NCBI GenBank assembly: GCA_937969495.1
Contig: CALBVY010000016.1
Coordinates: 1-60,550, forward strand
From: an uncultured Verrucomicrobiales bacterium
GTDB lineage: Bacteria; Verrucomicrobiota; Verrucomicrobiia; Verrucomicrobiales; Akkermansiaceae
Direction: 5' to 3'
DNA: 60,550 nt
Both the position numbers and the translations under genes were made by a program. The notes under the pieces are model-generated. The model was not told where the DNA came from, searched no databases, and saw only the letters and a list, made by a program, of their open reading frames with translations. Below, in pieces: positions 18,076-27,233 of the stretch (position 1 is its first letter; each line of letters opens with the position of its first letter).

Positions 18076-19425
18076 CTATTCAGCCGCATGCTTCATCTTA
18101 TTTTCAAAAGCGTGCCAGCACTCGATAAAACCACTCGCAAAATCTTGAGAGCGCGCCTGAATCCATGCCCGAATTTCATCCATAGCAAACCACTCACCTG
18201 ATTCGACTTCACTACAAGGAAAGCGCACAGCTCCATCGTGACGCGCTAGATAGAGCCTTACATGCTCCCAGCCAGTCTGTTCAGAGGGAGCTATCTGCGC
18301 AACCTCCTGCACCTCAGCATCGCGAATACCCATCTCCTCTTCCAGCTCCCTAACGGCCGTCGATTCATATCTCTCTCCTGCATTAAGGTGCCCCGCTGCG
18401 CTGGAATCCCACACACCAGGGTGGACATCCTTCAGTCGTGATCTCTTCTGCAAAAAGAGCTCTTTACGTTTATTAAATACAAAAATGTGAACTGCACGGT
18501 GAATGAGCCCCTCACGGTGCACCAGTTCACGCGTCTCCTGCCGGAGAACCTCGTCATTTTCATCCACGACATCAAAGATCTCACTACCTTTTTGTGGTAT
18601 ATTTTTCAGCGGATGGTCATCGTAAATCCTCGTCAGCTCCACCCATTGCTCCAGAGTAATCTCTTCTGCACGAGCCGTGACCGGCACATTGATTGCTGCA
18701 GCGGCCACTTCCCAGTCTGCTGTATCCGGGAGTTGTTTTTTAATCTGTTTACGCCGTTGGGAAAAACCACGCCGGATTATTTCATCAAAAAGTCGTGCGT
18801 CATAGACAGGTAAATCATCGGCACGTGGCTCACAGACCATCACCGTGGAATCAATCAGCGGTCTGGGGAAAAATGCCTCTGGCGGAATAGTCTTCACCGG
18901 TTTGCTAACCCACTCGCTTTGCATCCGTAGCGACAACACTCCGTATTCCTTAGTCCGTGGCTTACCGATGATACGATCAATAAATTCCTTCTGCAGCATC
19001 AACACCGCTTTACACACCGGAGAGGGTCTTTTCATAAAGTTACGCATAATCGCCCCACCTGCGGAGTAGGGTAAATTACCTAACAACTTCACAGGTTGGT
19101 ATTTATAGAGCTGGCGAACATCAAAGCGCGCACCATCGTGATGATACACTTCTACATGCTCACAGTCTGCGAACTTCTCTGTTAAACCCTCAGCCAAGCG
19201 TGCATCAAACTCTACCAGAATCACTCTATCTGCCACCCCGATCACATGCTCGGTAAGAGCTCCCGTACCCGGCCCTACCTCCACCACCGTATCACCGGGC
19301 TGGATATCTAACTGATCAACAATCCAGCGTGCAACATTGGCATCAATGAGGAAATTTTGACCTAACTTCTTAGAGGGAATCACCCCCATGGAATCCAAAC
19401 GTGCTTTGATTTCAGTCTGATTCAT
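18076..19425 (-). CDS. rsmA: Fusion of 16S rRNA dimethyladenosine transferase RsmA (KsgA) and a Nudix hydrolase
   Basis: Residues 1 to about 272 are a complete RsmA/KsgA, which dimethylates two adjacent adenines near the 3' end of 16S rRNA. It has KKLGQNFL, the AdoMet loop VEVGPGTG (48-55), the catalytic NLPY (117-120) and a normal C-terminal helical domain. Residues about 280-449 form a full Nudix hydrolase of the YfcD/isopentenyl-diphosphate-isomerase-like type, beginning FDVVDENDEV. It has a perfect Nudix box at 345-367 (G-x5-E-x7-RELEEEMGI). The reading frame is uninterrupted and there is no internal methionine at the junction, so this is a true fusion rather than two overlapping genes. 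It overlaps the Bcp gene by ATGA. The Nudix substrate is unknown. Confidence 0.92.
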   Translation of the reverse strand: MNQTEIKARLDSMGVIPSKKLGQNFLIDANVARWIVDQLDIQPGDTVVEVGPGTGALTEHVIGVADRVILVEFDARLAEGLTEKFADCEHVEVYHHDGARFDVRQLYKYQPVKLLGNLPYSAGGAIMRNFMKRPSPVCKAVLMLQKEFIDRIIGKPRTKEYGVLSLRMQSEWVSKPVKTIPPEAFFPRPLIDSTVMVCEPRADDLPVYDARLFDEIIRRGFSQRRKQIKKQLPDTADWEVAAAAINVPVTARAEEITLEQWVELTRIYDDHPLKNIPQKGSEIFDVVDENDEVLRQETRELVHREGLIHRAVHIFVFNKRKELFLQKRSRLKDVHPGVWDSSAAGHLNAGERYESTAVRELEEEMGIRDAEVQEVAQIAPSEQTGWEHVRLYLARHDGAVRFPCSEVESGEWFAMDEIRAWIQARSQDFASGFIECWHAFENKMKHAAE

Positions 19426-19898
19426 CAGCTTTTTAAAACTTCTAATAGCTGCTCAAGATGCTTACCCGGCTTTACCTTTTCTAATACCGCCTGAATCTTG
19501 CCATTCACGCCAATCACAAAGCTACTGCGTTCAATCCCCATATATTTTTTCCCAAACATGCTTTTCTCCACCCACACGCCATAGGCTGCTACGATTTTTT
19601 TATCCGTATCTGCTAGCAGCGGGTATGGAAGGTTCTTTTTTTCGATAAATTTACGGTGACTCTTTTCATCATCGATACTAACACCGAAAACGTGGGCAAC
19701 CCCCTCTAACTCATCCCAATGATCACGGATGGCGCAGGCCTGGATCGTACACCCAGGGGTGTTATCCTTGGGGTAAAATACGAGCACAACAGGGCGCTCA
19801 CTCAGATCAGATAGAGAGAGCTCTGCCCCTTCAGGATAAGATCCCCCCACCACCTTAGCAGTGAAGTCCGGAGCTATCTCGCCAACTTTAGGTTTCAT
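19425..19898 (-). CDS. bcp: Thioredoxin-dependent peroxiredoxin, Bcp/PrxQ type
   Basis: This enzyme reduces hydrogen peroxide and organic hydroperoxides. I place the start at 19898 (157 residues, MKPKVGEIAPDF); the longer frame to 19943 would overlap the divergent pgsA start. The peroxidatic cysteine is Cys50 in DNTPGCT and the resolving cysteine is Cys55, the five-residue spacing of atypical 2-Cys PrxQ enzymes. FYPKDNTPG and GVSIDDEKSHRKF are typical. Its stop overlaps the start of the RsmA-Nudix gene (ATGA), so the two are translationally coupled. Only 34 bases separate it from pgsA. Confidence 0.93.
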   Translation of the reverse strand: MKPKVGEIAPDFTAKVVGGSYPEGAELSLSDLSERPVVLVFYPKDNTPGCTIQACAIRDHWDELEGVAHVFGVSIDDEKSHRKFIEKKNLPYPLLADTDKKIVAAYGVWVEKSMFGKKYMGIERSSFVIGVNGKIQAVLEKVKPGKHLEQLLEVLKS

Positions 19899-19932
19899 GG
19901 CCTTAGCTCTATCCAGCTGGAGGTTAATTGCA

Positions 19933-20568
19933 ATGGCACACATAAAAAAACTTCAAACTCGATACGAAATACCACAAGCTCCCAGCGTGACCCTCGCCTC
20001 CAAGATAACGCTCTTCAGGCTCCTCCTCGCACCTGTCTTTGCGGTTATGGCGGTGTATTACGGCGAAACAGTAAAAGCTGGAACCCCGGATGAAAGACTC
20101 CGCTGGTGGGCTGTGGGGATATTTATTTTTGCCTCCGCTAGTGATGCCTTGGATGGCTATATGGCACGGCGTTATAACCAACGCTCGAAGTTCGGCGCGT
20201 TCATGGATCCCTTTGCTGACAAGACCCTCCTACTCACCGGCATTGTATTTCTGACCTTTATCCCATGGGGTGACGGTTGGCATATTCCTATCTGGTTCAC
20301 CGCACTGATGATCATTCGTGACATCATTATCATTGGCGGCATCTGGATTCTGCACTATTTCAATGCCCACGTCCCCATCCGCCCTCACTGGACAGGAAAA
20401 GTCTGCACCGTCACACAAATGATCCTGCTCGGTTGGGTGATGCTCAAAATCATTCCCCTCTCACCTATCTACCCCACTATCGCCGCTACCATTTTCACCA
20501 TCTGGTCAGGAATCATATACTTCCGCCAAGGACTCCACATGCTTCACGAACACCATCATGAAGTGTAA
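19933..20568 (+). CDS. pgsA: CDP-alcohol phosphatidyltransferase, PgsA-like (phosphatidylglycerophosphate synthase)
   Basis: This membrane enzyme joins CDP-diacylglycerol to glycerol-3-phosphate. The catalytic signature D-G-x2-A-R-x8-G-x3-D-x3-D is intact (DGYMAR ... GAFMDPFAD). Several membrane helices are visible across 211 residues. I chose the ATG at 19933 because TGGAGG lies nine bases before it (19918-19923) and the protein then starts MAHIKKLQTRYEIPQAPSVT. The longer frame from 19861 would run through the bcp start. Another CDP-alcohol substrate is possible, but the TLASKITLFRLLLAP start is PgsA-like. It leads a plus-strand run with der. Confidence 0.88.
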   Translation: MAHIKKLQTRYEIPQAPSVTLASKITLFRLLLAPVFAVMAVYYGETVKAGTPDERLRWWAVGIFIFASASDALDGYMARRYNQRSKFGAFMDPFADKTLLLTGIVFLTFIPWGDGWHIPIWFTALMIIRDIIIIGGIWILHYFNAHVPIRPHWTGKVCTVTQMILLGWVMLKIIPLSPIYPTIAATIFTIWSGIIYFRQGLHMLHEHHHEV

Positions 20569-20597
20569 GTCATTCACCAACCATCCACTATTTTCTC

Positions 20598-21980
20598 ATG
20601 CCATCCATCGCTATCGTCGGTCGCCCCAATGTAGGTAAGTCCGCGCTTTTTAATCGTCTCGTCGGCAGACGTATCGCCATCGTTCACGATCAACCTGGTG
20701 TTACCCGCGACCGAATCTCTGCGCCTTGTCACATTTCCGAACAGCCGTGCACCATCATTGATACTGGAGGTATCGGTGCCACCTTAGATGATGGCTTTGG
20801 AGCTGCTGTCAATACCGAGGCTGATATTGCCATGCAGACGGCTGACCTAATTCTATTTATCGTCGATGCCAAGGACGGAATCACTGCTATTGATGAAGAT
20901 CTCGCCAAGCGCCTACGGAAATCCAAAGCCCCTGTGCAGCTGGTCATCAATAAGGCAGACAATGAAAAACAAGATCTCCTCTCAGGTGACTTCGCCACTC
21001 TCGGCTACGGCGAGGGTATTCCGGCATCCGCCGAGCTAGGAAAAAACATGCACCTCATCGCCGATGCCATCGATCAAGTGGCCGAGCCATTAAACCGCGA
21101 AATCGAAGCAGCCGAGGAGGTTGTCAAAAAGGAAGGTCTGAAGATCGCCATCGTCGGCAAACCTAATGCCGGTAAGTCCTCCCTCATCAATGCTATCCTT
21201 AAAGACGATCGCACCATCGTCTCTGACATCGCCGGCACCACACGGGACGCGGTGGATGTGCCCTATGAATTTCTTGGGGAGCAGCACACACTCATCGACA
21301 CCGCCGGTATCCGCCGCCGCACGAAGATGGACTCCTCCGTGGAGGTCTTCTCGTCCATGCGAGCAGAGCGCTCCATCCGCCGCGCTGACATCTGCTTGTT
21401 AGTTATCGATGCTGCCGAGGGAGTTTCCGCGCAAGACCGTAAAATCGCACGTATCATCCAAAGTGAGAACAAACCCTGCCTCATCGTTCTTAATAAATTT
21501 GATCTCTATCACCCAGATGCCCCTAAAAGCGCCCGACTTGAAGAGATCACTGAGCACGTCCGCACCGAGCTATTCTTTGTCAGCTACGCACCCTATGTCT
21601 GTGTTTCCGCTCTCAAGAAACAATCTATTGGCCTCGTCTTCAGCAAGCTCGCAGAAATCAGAAAGGCAGCCCAAAGCCCTATCACGACTGGTAAACTCAA
21701 CCGCTTCCTAGGTGAGGCATTTGAGAAAAAGCCCCCTCAAGCACGAAGTGGCACTAAACGCCTCAAACTCCTCTACGCCACCACCGCAATCAATGATCGT
21801 TATACAGCGATCCCTGTGCCTACTTATATTCTATTTGTAAATGACAAGCGCCTGATGCAGGAAAACTACGAGCAATACCTATCTAACCGCCTCCGGGAGG
21901 CTCACCCAACTCCAGGGATACCCATCACATTTTCGGTAAGATCAAGGAACGCTGCAGAAGATAACAAAAAACGTAAGTAG
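20598..21980 (+). CDS. der: Ribosome biogenesis GTPase Der (EngA)
   Basis: Der is an essential 50S assembly factor with two GTPase domains in tandem. The 460-residue protein has P-loops GRPNVGKSAL (near residue 7) and GKPNAGKSSL (near residue 195), the G3 boxes DTGG and DTAG, and the G4 boxes NKAD and NKFD. A C-terminal KH-like domain follows. The length is normal. It is 29 bases downstream of pgsA on the same strand; no ribosome-binding site is visible before the ATG. Confidence 0.96.
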   Translation: MPSIAIVGRPNVGKSALFNRLVGRRIAIVHDQPGVTRDRISAPCHISEQPCTIIDTGGIGATLDDGFGAAVNTEADIAMQTADLILFIVDAKDGITAIDEDLAKRLRKSKAPVQLVINKADNEKQDLLSGDFATLGYGEGIPASAELGKNMHLIADAIDQVAEPLNREIEAAEEVVKKEGLKIAIVGKPNAGKSSLINAILKDDRTIVSDIAGTTRDAVDVPYEFLGEQHTLIDTAGIRRRTKMDSSVEVFSSMRAERSIRRADICLLVIDAAEGVSAQDRKIARIIQSENKPCLIVLNKFDLYHPDAPKSARLEEITEHVRTELFFVSYAPYVCVSALKKQSIGLVFSKLAEIRKAAQSPITTGKLNRFLGEAFEKKPPQARSGTKRLKLLYATTAINDRYTAIPVPTYILFVNDKRLMQENYEQYLSNRLREAHPTPGIPITFSVRSRNAAEDNKKRK

Positions 21981-22046
21981 CCCCACCTCACATCGCGGTG
22001 GAAATACCCACTACCCTTTTGTGATCATTTTAATCAGAACAATCGT

Positions 22047-22466
22047 ATGTCTTTTGAATTGAACCAACGCCTCGCCGCAGGCGGCTTCGACTTCGGAACT
22101 CTCGGAAGGTGCCGTGTGCTACTGAAAGATAACGCCGTTTTCCCATGGTTTATTCTCGTCCCAGAGGTTGAGGATAGCGTAACCGAGCTACACCAGTTAG
22201 AGGCTACTGACTACGCCTCAGTGATGTTCACCATTCGACAAATTTCAGAATTTGTCGACAGTCACTTTAAGCCTCATAAAATCAACGTCGCAGCGATCGG
22301 GAACATCGTCACCCAACTCCACATCCACATTGTAGCTCGATATGAATCAGACCCCGCCTGGCCAAGTGTAGTCTGGGCTTCAAATGCTAAAGAACCTTAT
22401 GAAAAGGAGGCGGCCTTGGCTATTCATAAAGCTTTCCAAAAAGTCTGCGTGAATATGAAAACTTAA
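22047..22466 (+). CDS. HIT-family protein
   Basis: The 139-residue protein belongs to the histidine-triad superfamily of nucleotide hydrolases and transferases. It shows CRVLLKDNAVFPWFILVPE, INVAAIGNIVTQLHIHIVAR and DPAWPSVVW. The active motif reads Q-L-H-I-H-I, that is, glutamine in place of the first triad histidine. From memory this is usual for a subgroup found in many proteobacteria, often annotated diadenosine tetraphosphate hydrolase, so I do not read it as a loss of function. The substrate is unknown. It lies 66 bases after der. Confidence 0.85.
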   Translation: MSFELNQRLAAGGFDFGTLGRCRVLLKDNAVFPWFILVPEVEDSVTELHQLEATDYASVMFTIRQISEFVDSHFKPHKINVAAIGNIVTQLHIHIVARYESDPAWPSVVWASNAKEPYEKEAALAIHKAFQKVCVNMKT

Positions 22467-22507
22467 TTCTGTGCAAGGCCATCATTTCTCCATAAAAAAC
22501 TTCTGTC

Positions 22508-23485
22508 ATGCCTGTACTCGAAGTCTCCCATCTCACCACACGTTTTCACACCCGTAATGGCATCGTTCGCGCAGTCGAAGATGTCTCATTCTCGGTAGAA
22601 AAAGGTCAAACGGTAGGTATCGTTGGAGAATCAGGCTCAGGGAAGTCTGTAACCTGCTACTCACTCATTGGGCTCATCCCCCAGCCTCCAGGGAAAATTC
22701 ATGCTGGCACCGCAATGTTTGATGGCACTGATCTATTAACAGCTTCTGAAAAAACGCTACGCTCTATCAGAGGCAAGCGAATCTCGATGATCTTTCAGGA
22801 TCCGATGACTTCGTTAAACCCCTACCTCAAGATTTCTGATCAACTCACTGAGCCATTAGCTATTCACGAAGGGCTCACAGGAAAACCAGCCCTCCACCGC
22901 GCCATCGACGCCCTAGCAGAAGTGGGCATCCCTGAGCCAGAGAAACGTATTCAGTCTTATCCTCATGAATTTTCAGGCGGTATGCGCCAGCGCGTCATGA
23001 TCGCCATGGCACTGATCACTCGCCCAGAACTCCTGATTTGTGACGAGCCTACCACCGCCCTTGATGTCACTGTTCAGAAGCAGGTGTTGGATTTAATCAA
23101 AGACCGTCAGGAAAAGCTTGGTACCGCAGTCATCCTCATCACCCATGATCTAGCTGTCGTCCACCAGACCTGTGATGATGTTAATGTGATGTACGCGGGC
23201 CGCATCGTAGAACGAGCTGAGACCAAAGCCCTCTTCGCCACACCCATGCACGCATACACACGTGCGCTAATGAAAAGCATCCCCGCCACACACGCTAAGG
23301 GCGAGACACTCTATACCATTCCAGGTATCCCACCCGATCTATCAGATCCACCTCCAGGCTGTGCATTTCACGCAAGAAACACTCTGGGAGATGCCTCTCT
23401 CTGTAACGTCACCTCCCCACCACCACTCGTAGAGATGTCCCCTGGCCACCATGCACAAGAATGCCCTGGTTGCCTTGCTCAATAA
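22508..23485 (+). CDS. Oligopeptide/dipeptide-type ABC transporter ATP-binding protein (DppD/OppD-like)
   Basis: The 325-residue ATPase has Walker A (GESGSGKS), the signature FSGGMRQR, Walker B ending LLICDEPTT, and the C-terminal oligopeptide-transporter extension ([16 protein letters not shown] followed by further cysteines at SLCNV and ECPGC). Four cysteines in this extension fit the [4Fe-4S] cluster site reported for related DppD proteins. No cognate DppF, permease or binding protein is adjacent, so the partners must be elsewhere. It lies 41 bases after the HIT gene on the same strand. Confidence 0.9.
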   Translation: MPVLEVSHLTTRFHTRNGIVRAVEDVSFSVEKGQTVGIVGESGSGKSVTCYSLIGLIPQPPGKIHAGTAMFDGTDLLTASEKTLRSIRGKRISMIFQDPMTSLNPYLKISDQLTEPLAIHEGLTGKPALHRAIDALAEVGIPEPEKRIQSYPHEFSGGMRQRVMIAMALITRPELLICDEPTTALDVTVQKQVLDLIKDRQEKLGTAVILITHDLAVVHQTCDDVNVMYAGRIVERAETKALFATPMHAYTRALMKSIPATHAKGETLYTIPGIPPDLSDPPPGCAFHARNTLGDASLCNVTSPPPLVEMSPGHHAQECPGCLAQ

Positions 23486-23523
23486 GGGGATGTTCTCCCA
23501 TAGAATTTTATAGAAATTCAAAT

Positions 23524-23541
23524 CACGTAATTTTTTTCGTG
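23524..23541 (+). promoter_or_regulatory. Element A: CACG-N10-CGTG before the winged-helix gene
   Basis: CACG (23524-23527) and CGTG (23538-23541) are separated by exactly ten T-rich bases (TAATTTTTTT) and followed by a T run. The same layout recurs at 23894-23911 and 33510-33527. It lies about 48 bases before the regulator start, a position suited to autoregulation. The half-sites are inverted repeats. Confidence 0.5.
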
Positions 23542-23588
23542 TTTTTCAAGTCTTTTTATGTTAAGTGTCAACATTCACATATTACATA

Positions 23589-23888
23589 ATGTCTGACACT
23601 TCTGATTCCCCGGTTCACCAGTGGACCTTTCTCACCAACCACTCCCATATTCTTGTCTGTCTCGCAGATGATCCCAGTCTCCGTATCAGAGATCTCGCTC
23701 TAGCAGTGGGTATCACAGAACGTGCGGTGCAGCGGATCTTAGCCGAGCTAGAGCAGGCAGGAGCCTTAGAAAAACATCGCGAAGGCCGTAGAAACCACTA
23801 CAGGGTAAGATTCAATTACCCACTCCGCCACCCCCTAGAGGCTCATTGTAAGCTCAAACACCTGCTCAACGCTATCGGCAACAAATAA
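23589..23888 (+). CDS. Small winged-helix transcriptional regulator
   Basis: This 99-residue protein is mostly one winged helix-turn-helix domain of the MarR/ArsR-like superfamily. The recognition region reads [20 protein letters not shown] and the wing [14 protein letters not shown] start it at the ATG at 23589; an upstream GTG at 23565 would add eight residues with no family support. No sensor domain is visible beyond a short C-terminal stretch ([16 protein letters not shown]). A CACG-N10-CGTG element lies on each side, and the downstream one falls in the sbtA promoter region. The likely role is control of itself and of sbtAB. Confidence 0.8.
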   Translation: MSDTSDSPVHQWTFLTNHSHILVCLADDPSLRIRDLALAVGITERAVQRILAELEQAGALEKHREGRRNHYRVRFNYPLRHPLEAHCKLKHLLNAIGNK

Positions 23889-23893
23889 AAAAA

Positions 23894-23911
23894 CACGTAT
23901 TATTTTTCGTG
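23894..23911 (+). promoter_or_regulatory. Element B: CACG-N10-CGTG before sbtA
   Basis: CACG (23894-23897), spacer TATTATTTTT and CGTG (23908-23911) form the core of a perfect 8-bp inverted repeat, AAAACACG/CGTGTTTT. It is followed by AATTTGCGC, which resembles the sequence next to element C on the other strand (AATTTGCAC). It lies 70 bases before the sbtA ATG and just after the regulator stop. It could also act as a weak terminator, but its stem has only four GC pairs. Confidence 0.55.
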
Positions 23912-23981
23912 TTTTAATTTGCGCTAATTGAATTTTCAACTAAGAAACTTTTGGCCACGCTCAGGCACACTCATTTTTGTT

Positions 23982-24935
23982 ATGGAACTCGCACTACAAA
24001 ATCTCATCTCCCCCGTTGTTTTATGTTTTGTATTAGGAGCACTTGCTCGATGGGTCAAAAGTGATTTTGAGCTTCCCGATGCCGTTTACCAGAGCCTCTC
24101 CATCTACCTCCTCCTAGCGATTGGGCTAAAGGGCGGAGTCGCCGTTTCACAAACTCCCATTACAGAACTTCTAGCTCCAGCGGCTATCACCTTGCTACTG
24201 GGGGCTATTACACCTCTTTCCGCTTATCTCGTCATGCGGAAGTTTGGTAAGCTAAGCCAAACAGATTCCGCAGCCACAGCGGCTCACTATGGCTCCGTCT
24301 CTGCAGTCACATTTCTCGCCGCTATCGAAGCTACCAAAATATCAGGTCTCGCCACAGAAGGCTACCTTGCAGCATTGGTCGCGCTGCTCGAAATTCCAGG
24401 CATCATCATTGGCCTCGTTTTAGCGCGGGGCAAAGGTTCTGGAAGCCTCGGCACCGCAGTACACGATGTGCTGGCAGGAAAAAGCATCTTTCTTCTCATC
24501 GGCGGCTTGGTTATTGGCACCGTCTGCGGCGAAGCCAAGGTCGATGGAGTAGCACCTTTCTTCATCGATCCCTTCAAAGGCGTCCTCTGTCTATTCCTCC
24601 TAGAGCTAGGCACTGTAGCAGCAGGGCGGATGCGTGATATGACCTCAGCCGGCTGGCGCCTTATCTTCCTTGGCTGCGCCATCCCCGTCGTTCACGGAAG
24701 CTTAGGCACCGCTGCGGGTATCATGGTAGGCATGTCACCAGGTGGAGCATCCGTACTAGGTGCCATGGTGGGTAGTGCCTCCTACATCGCAGCACCAGCA
24801 GCTGTTCGCATAGCACTCCCAGAAGCTAGTCCAGGAATCTACCTGACGCTTGCACTTGGCATCACCTTCCCCTTTAATCTGCTTCTAGGCATTCCTCTGT
24901 ATATGCGAGTCGCTGAATACCTGACCCAACTGTAA
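23982..24935 (+). CDS. sbtA: Sodium-dependent bicarbonate transporter, SbtA family
   Basis: SbtA imports bicarbonate with Na+ across the inner membrane. The 317-residue protein is made of about ten hydrophobic helices. Family motifs include LPDAVYQSLSIYLLLAIGLKGG, written here only as LPDAVYQSLS and LAIGLKGG, then AAHYGSVSAVTF, EIPGIIIGL and MSPGGASVLGAMVGSASYIA. I start it at the ATG at 23982, since the frame from 23928 begins with TTG and adds a non-hydrophobic stretch. The next gene, three bases on, is the PII-like partner SbtB, which strongly supports the assignment. In a non-photosynthetic organism it probably supplies bicarbonate to carboxylases. Confidence 0.9.
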   Translation: MELALQNLISPVVLCFVLGALARWVKSDFELPDAVYQSLSIYLLLAIGLKGGVAVSQTPITELLAPAAITLLLGAITPLSAYLVMRKFGKLSQTDSAATAAHYGSVSAVTFLAAIEATKISGLATEGYLAALVALLEIPGIIIGLVLARGKGSGSLGTAVHDVLAGKSIFLLIGGLVIGTVCGEAKVDGVAPFFIDPFKGVLCLFLLELGTVAAGRMRDMTSAGWRLIFLGCAIPVVHGSLGTAAGIMVGMSPGGASVLGAMVGSASYIAAPAAVRIALPEASPGIYLTLALGITFPFNLLLGIPLYMRVAEYLTQL

Positions 24936-24937
24936 CC

Positions 24938-25255
24938 ATGATTGTCACCTTAAGCAAAGTCACCATTATCACTGAACGCCTGCTCAAGGAAGGCGTGCTA
25001 GACATCTTAAAAAAAGAAGGCAGCACGGGACACACCATGACTGCCTGTGAAGGCGCAGGCTCCAGAGGCATTAACGCCTCAGACTGGGAAGGGCGAAATA
25101 TTCAGATTGAAACTATCGCCTCGCCAGATACAGCGGAACGCATCCTTGAGGCAGTCAGCCAGAAATACATGGAAAATTACGCACTCATCGCCTACATCAG
25201 TGAAGTTAAAGTCCTACGCAAAGGCAAATTTTCCTCAGAACTCACCGCCGATTAA
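24938..25255 (+). CDS. sbtB: PII-like signalling protein SbtB
   Basis: SbtB is a trimeric PII-like protein that binds adenine nucleotides and controls SbtA. The 105-residue protein has the ferredoxin-like PII pattern: [20 protein letters not shown], the T-loop region with EGAGSRGI, and the C-terminal strand [14 protein letters not shown]. Many cyanobacterial SbtB proteins end in a redox loop CGPxGC; this one ends SSELTAD with no cysteine there, so redox control through that loop is absent. The gene starts two bases after the sbtA stop, so the pair is one operon. Confidence 0.88.
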   Translation: MIVTLSKVTIITERLLKEGVLDILKKEGSTGHTMTACEGAGSRGINASDWEGRNIQIETIASPDTAERILEAVSQKYMENYALIAYISEVKVLRKGKFSSELTAD

Positions 25256-25281
25256 TACGCACATTTTCAGACCACACCATC

Positions 25282-25797
25282 ATGAGCCAAGAGTCTCCAC
25301 GCATAGGTATTATCATGGGTAGCCAATCAGACTGGCCCACCCTCGAACACACAGCCCACACACTGACAGAATTCGGTATCCCATGGGAAGCCAAAGTAGT
25401 CAGCGCACACCGCACCCCCAAGCTACTCTACTCATACGCAGAAGAGGCCAGAGCCCGAGGGCTTCAATGCATCATCGCAGGTGCTGGTGGCGCCGCTCAC
25501 CTCCCAGGTATGTGCTCTGCCATCACCACCCTGCCAGTACTCGCTGTGCCGGTAAAATCCAGCACCCTCAGTGGCGTGGACTCGTTACTATCCATCGTGC
25601 AGATGCCCGCTGGCATTCCCACCGCCACCTTCGCTATAGGTAAAGCAGGAGCCATTAACGCCGCTCTTTTTGCCGTGGCGATGTTAGCCTCTGGAGGCGA
25701 TGATGAACTCACTGAAAAGCTCGCAGCTTTCCGTGAGAGCCAGCGCACCAAGATCGAAGCAGATACCCTTCCTCAAATGGGAGATCTTAGCCAATAA
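25282..25797 (+). CDS. purE: N5-carboxyaminoimidazole ribonucleotide mutase
   Basis: PurE converts N5-CAIR to CAIR in purine synthesis. The 171-residue protein has [13 protein letters not shown] at the N-terminus, [12 protein letters not shown] with the catalytic histidine, and [12 protein letters not shown], all diagnostic of class I PurE. The stop is 11 bases before purK. Both lie directly after sbtAB on the same strand. PurK uses bicarbonate, so co-transcription with a bicarbonate importer would make metabolic sense, although this is inference. Confidence 0.96.
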   Translation: MSQESPRIGIIMGSQSDWPTLEHTAHTLTEFGIPWEAKVVSAHRTPKLLYSYAEEARARGLQCIIAGAGGAAHLPGMCSAITTLPVLAVPVKSSTLSGVDSLLSIVQMPAGIPTATFAIGKAGAINAALFAVAMLASGGDDELTEKLAAFRESQRTKIEADTLPQMGDLSQ

Positions 25798-25808
25798 CAT
25801 TCATCACC

Positions 25809-26957
25809 ATGGATCACGAACCTTGCATCGGTGTCCTAGGCGGAGGTCAGCTCGGCAGAATGCTCGCCCTAGAAGCCCGCAGAATGGGCTACCGCACCGT
25901 ACAGTGGACAGGTGGTGAACAGTCTGGAGCAGAACGCCTAGCAGACCATGCCATCATTGAGCCTTTTGATTCAGAAACGGCATTGGAGCAATTTACCCAA
26001 ATGGCCGATGTCGTTACCGTGGAGTTTGAAAATATCCCCAGTGACTTGGTAGCAAAAATTGCAAAAACCATACCCCTGATGCCCGCGCCCTCAGCCGTTA
26101 GTATTTGCCAAAACCGTGAGAAAGAAAAACTCTTTCTCCGTTCACATCATATTCCCACCACTGCATTTGCCATCGTCCATGATAGCAACGCCCTCAAAGC
26201 CGCCCTCGAGGATATCCCTGGTGACGTCATCCTCAAGACATTAACCGATGGCTACGATGGCAAAGGCCAGTTACTTATCAAAGATCACAGTGACAGACCA
26301 AGCCCAGCTGAAATCTGGGAAGAATTCGGATGTAAACCCGCAATCGTCGAGAAACGCATTAATCTAGCCGCAGAACTCTCCGTCATGTGCGCGCGGAGCA
26401 CCCATGGCGACGTCGCCACCTATGACCCAGCGGAAAACCAACACCTCAACCACATCCTTGATATTTCAATCATCCCCGCCCGTCTCCCTGAAGCACAGCT
26501 CACCCAAGCCAGAGAGATTGCCCAAAAAGTCACCGAGCAACTCAACTACATCGGCGTGTTAGGTGTTGAATTTTTTGTCGATCAATCAGGCGCATTGTTA
26601 GTGAACGAGATTGCACCGCGCCCTCACAACTCCGGCCACCACACACTCGATGCCTGCGCGACCTCTCAGTTTGAGCAGCAGCTCCGCGCCATCTGCGGTC
26701 TTCCACTTGGTAGCACGCAGCTTATTCAGCCTGCCGTGATGCTCAATCTTCTAGGCGATATTTGGAAAAGCCCTACTACAGCTCCAGACTGGACATCCAT
26801 TCATCAAACACCGGGCGCAAAACTCCACCTCTATGGCAAAAGCCACGCCAAACCTGGCCGGAAAATGGGTCATGTCACCTTTACAGCAGACACCATCGAA
26901 AAAGCTCTCTCCCAAGCCAATCACTGCAAAAAGATCTATGGGATAGCTTCAGTCTAA
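25809..26957 (+). CDS. purK: N5-carboxyaminoimidazole ribonucleotide synthase
   Basis: PurK is an ATP-grasp enzyme that carboxylates AIR with bicarbonate and ATP to give N5-CAIR for PurE. The 382-residue protein starts with [17 protein letters not shown] and has [42 protein letters not shown] and HNSGH, all characteristic. It follows purE by 11 bases. The last nine bases overlap the end of the convergent mrpG gene. Confidence 0.96.
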   Translation: MDHEPCIGVLGGGQLGRMLALEARRMGYRTVQWTGGEQSGAERLADHAIIEPFDSETALEQFTQMADVVTVEFENIPSDLVAKIAKTIPLMPAPSAVSICQNREKEKLFLRSHHIPTTAFAIVHDSNALKAALEDIPGDVILKTLTDGYDGKGQLLIKDHSDRPSPAEIWEEFGCKPAIVEKRINLAAELSVMCARSTHGDVATYDPAENQHLNHILDISIIPARLPEAQLTQAREIAQKVTEQLNYIGVLGVEFFVDQSGALLVNEIAPRPHNSGHHTLDACATSQFEQQLRAICGLPLGSTQLIQPAVMLNLLGDIWKSPTTAPDWTSIHQTPGAKLHLYGKSHAKPGRKMGHVTFTADTIEKALSQANHCKKIYGIASV

Positions 26958-27233
26958 TCCTTGCTTTTTTTCTTCAGAGATCAGTCTGCTAGAAATCGCT
27001 AAGCAGGCCAAAGGGGCTGTTAAAAAAACAAGCATCCCAATCAGCAGAGCGATCAATATACTCCCAGCGCTAGGGAACTTCACCATCGCAGCAACCACAA
27101 ACAGGAGCACACCCAGTGAAGATGCCTTCGTGGCAGCATGAATACGGGCAAATGGATCAGGCAGCCTGATTAATCCAATCGAGGCGATCAAAAAACAAAG
27201 GCTTCCTAGTAAGGCAAGAATTTCAGCAATCAT
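26949..27233 (-). CDS. mrpG: Na+/H+ antiporter subunit G (MrpG/MnhG)
   Basis: MrpG is a small membrane subunit of the Mrp multisubunit cation/proton antiporter. The 94-residue protein has three hydrophobic segments and the typical [20 protein letters not shown] block. Its start overlaps the mrpF stop by four bases (ATGA), so translation is coupled. It is the last gene of the operon and overlaps the purK stop by nine bases on the opposite strand. Confidence 0.93.
   Translation of the reverse strand: MIAEILALLGSLCFLIASIGLIRLPDPFARIHAATKASSLGVLLFVVAAMVKFPSAGSILIALLIGMLVFLTAPLACLAISSRLISEEKKQGLD

Noticed and set aside
22047-22466. Inactivated HIT protein because the first triad histidine is glutamine
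   Set aside because: From memory a whole subgroup of HIT proteins has this Q-x-H-x-H form, so it is a family trait and not a broken gene.
23892-23918. Element B as the intrinsic terminator of the winged-helix gene
   Set aside because: The stem has only four GC pairs and a ten-base loop, and the same core recurs before genes at 23524 and 33510, which fits an operator better. A minor termination effect is not excluded.
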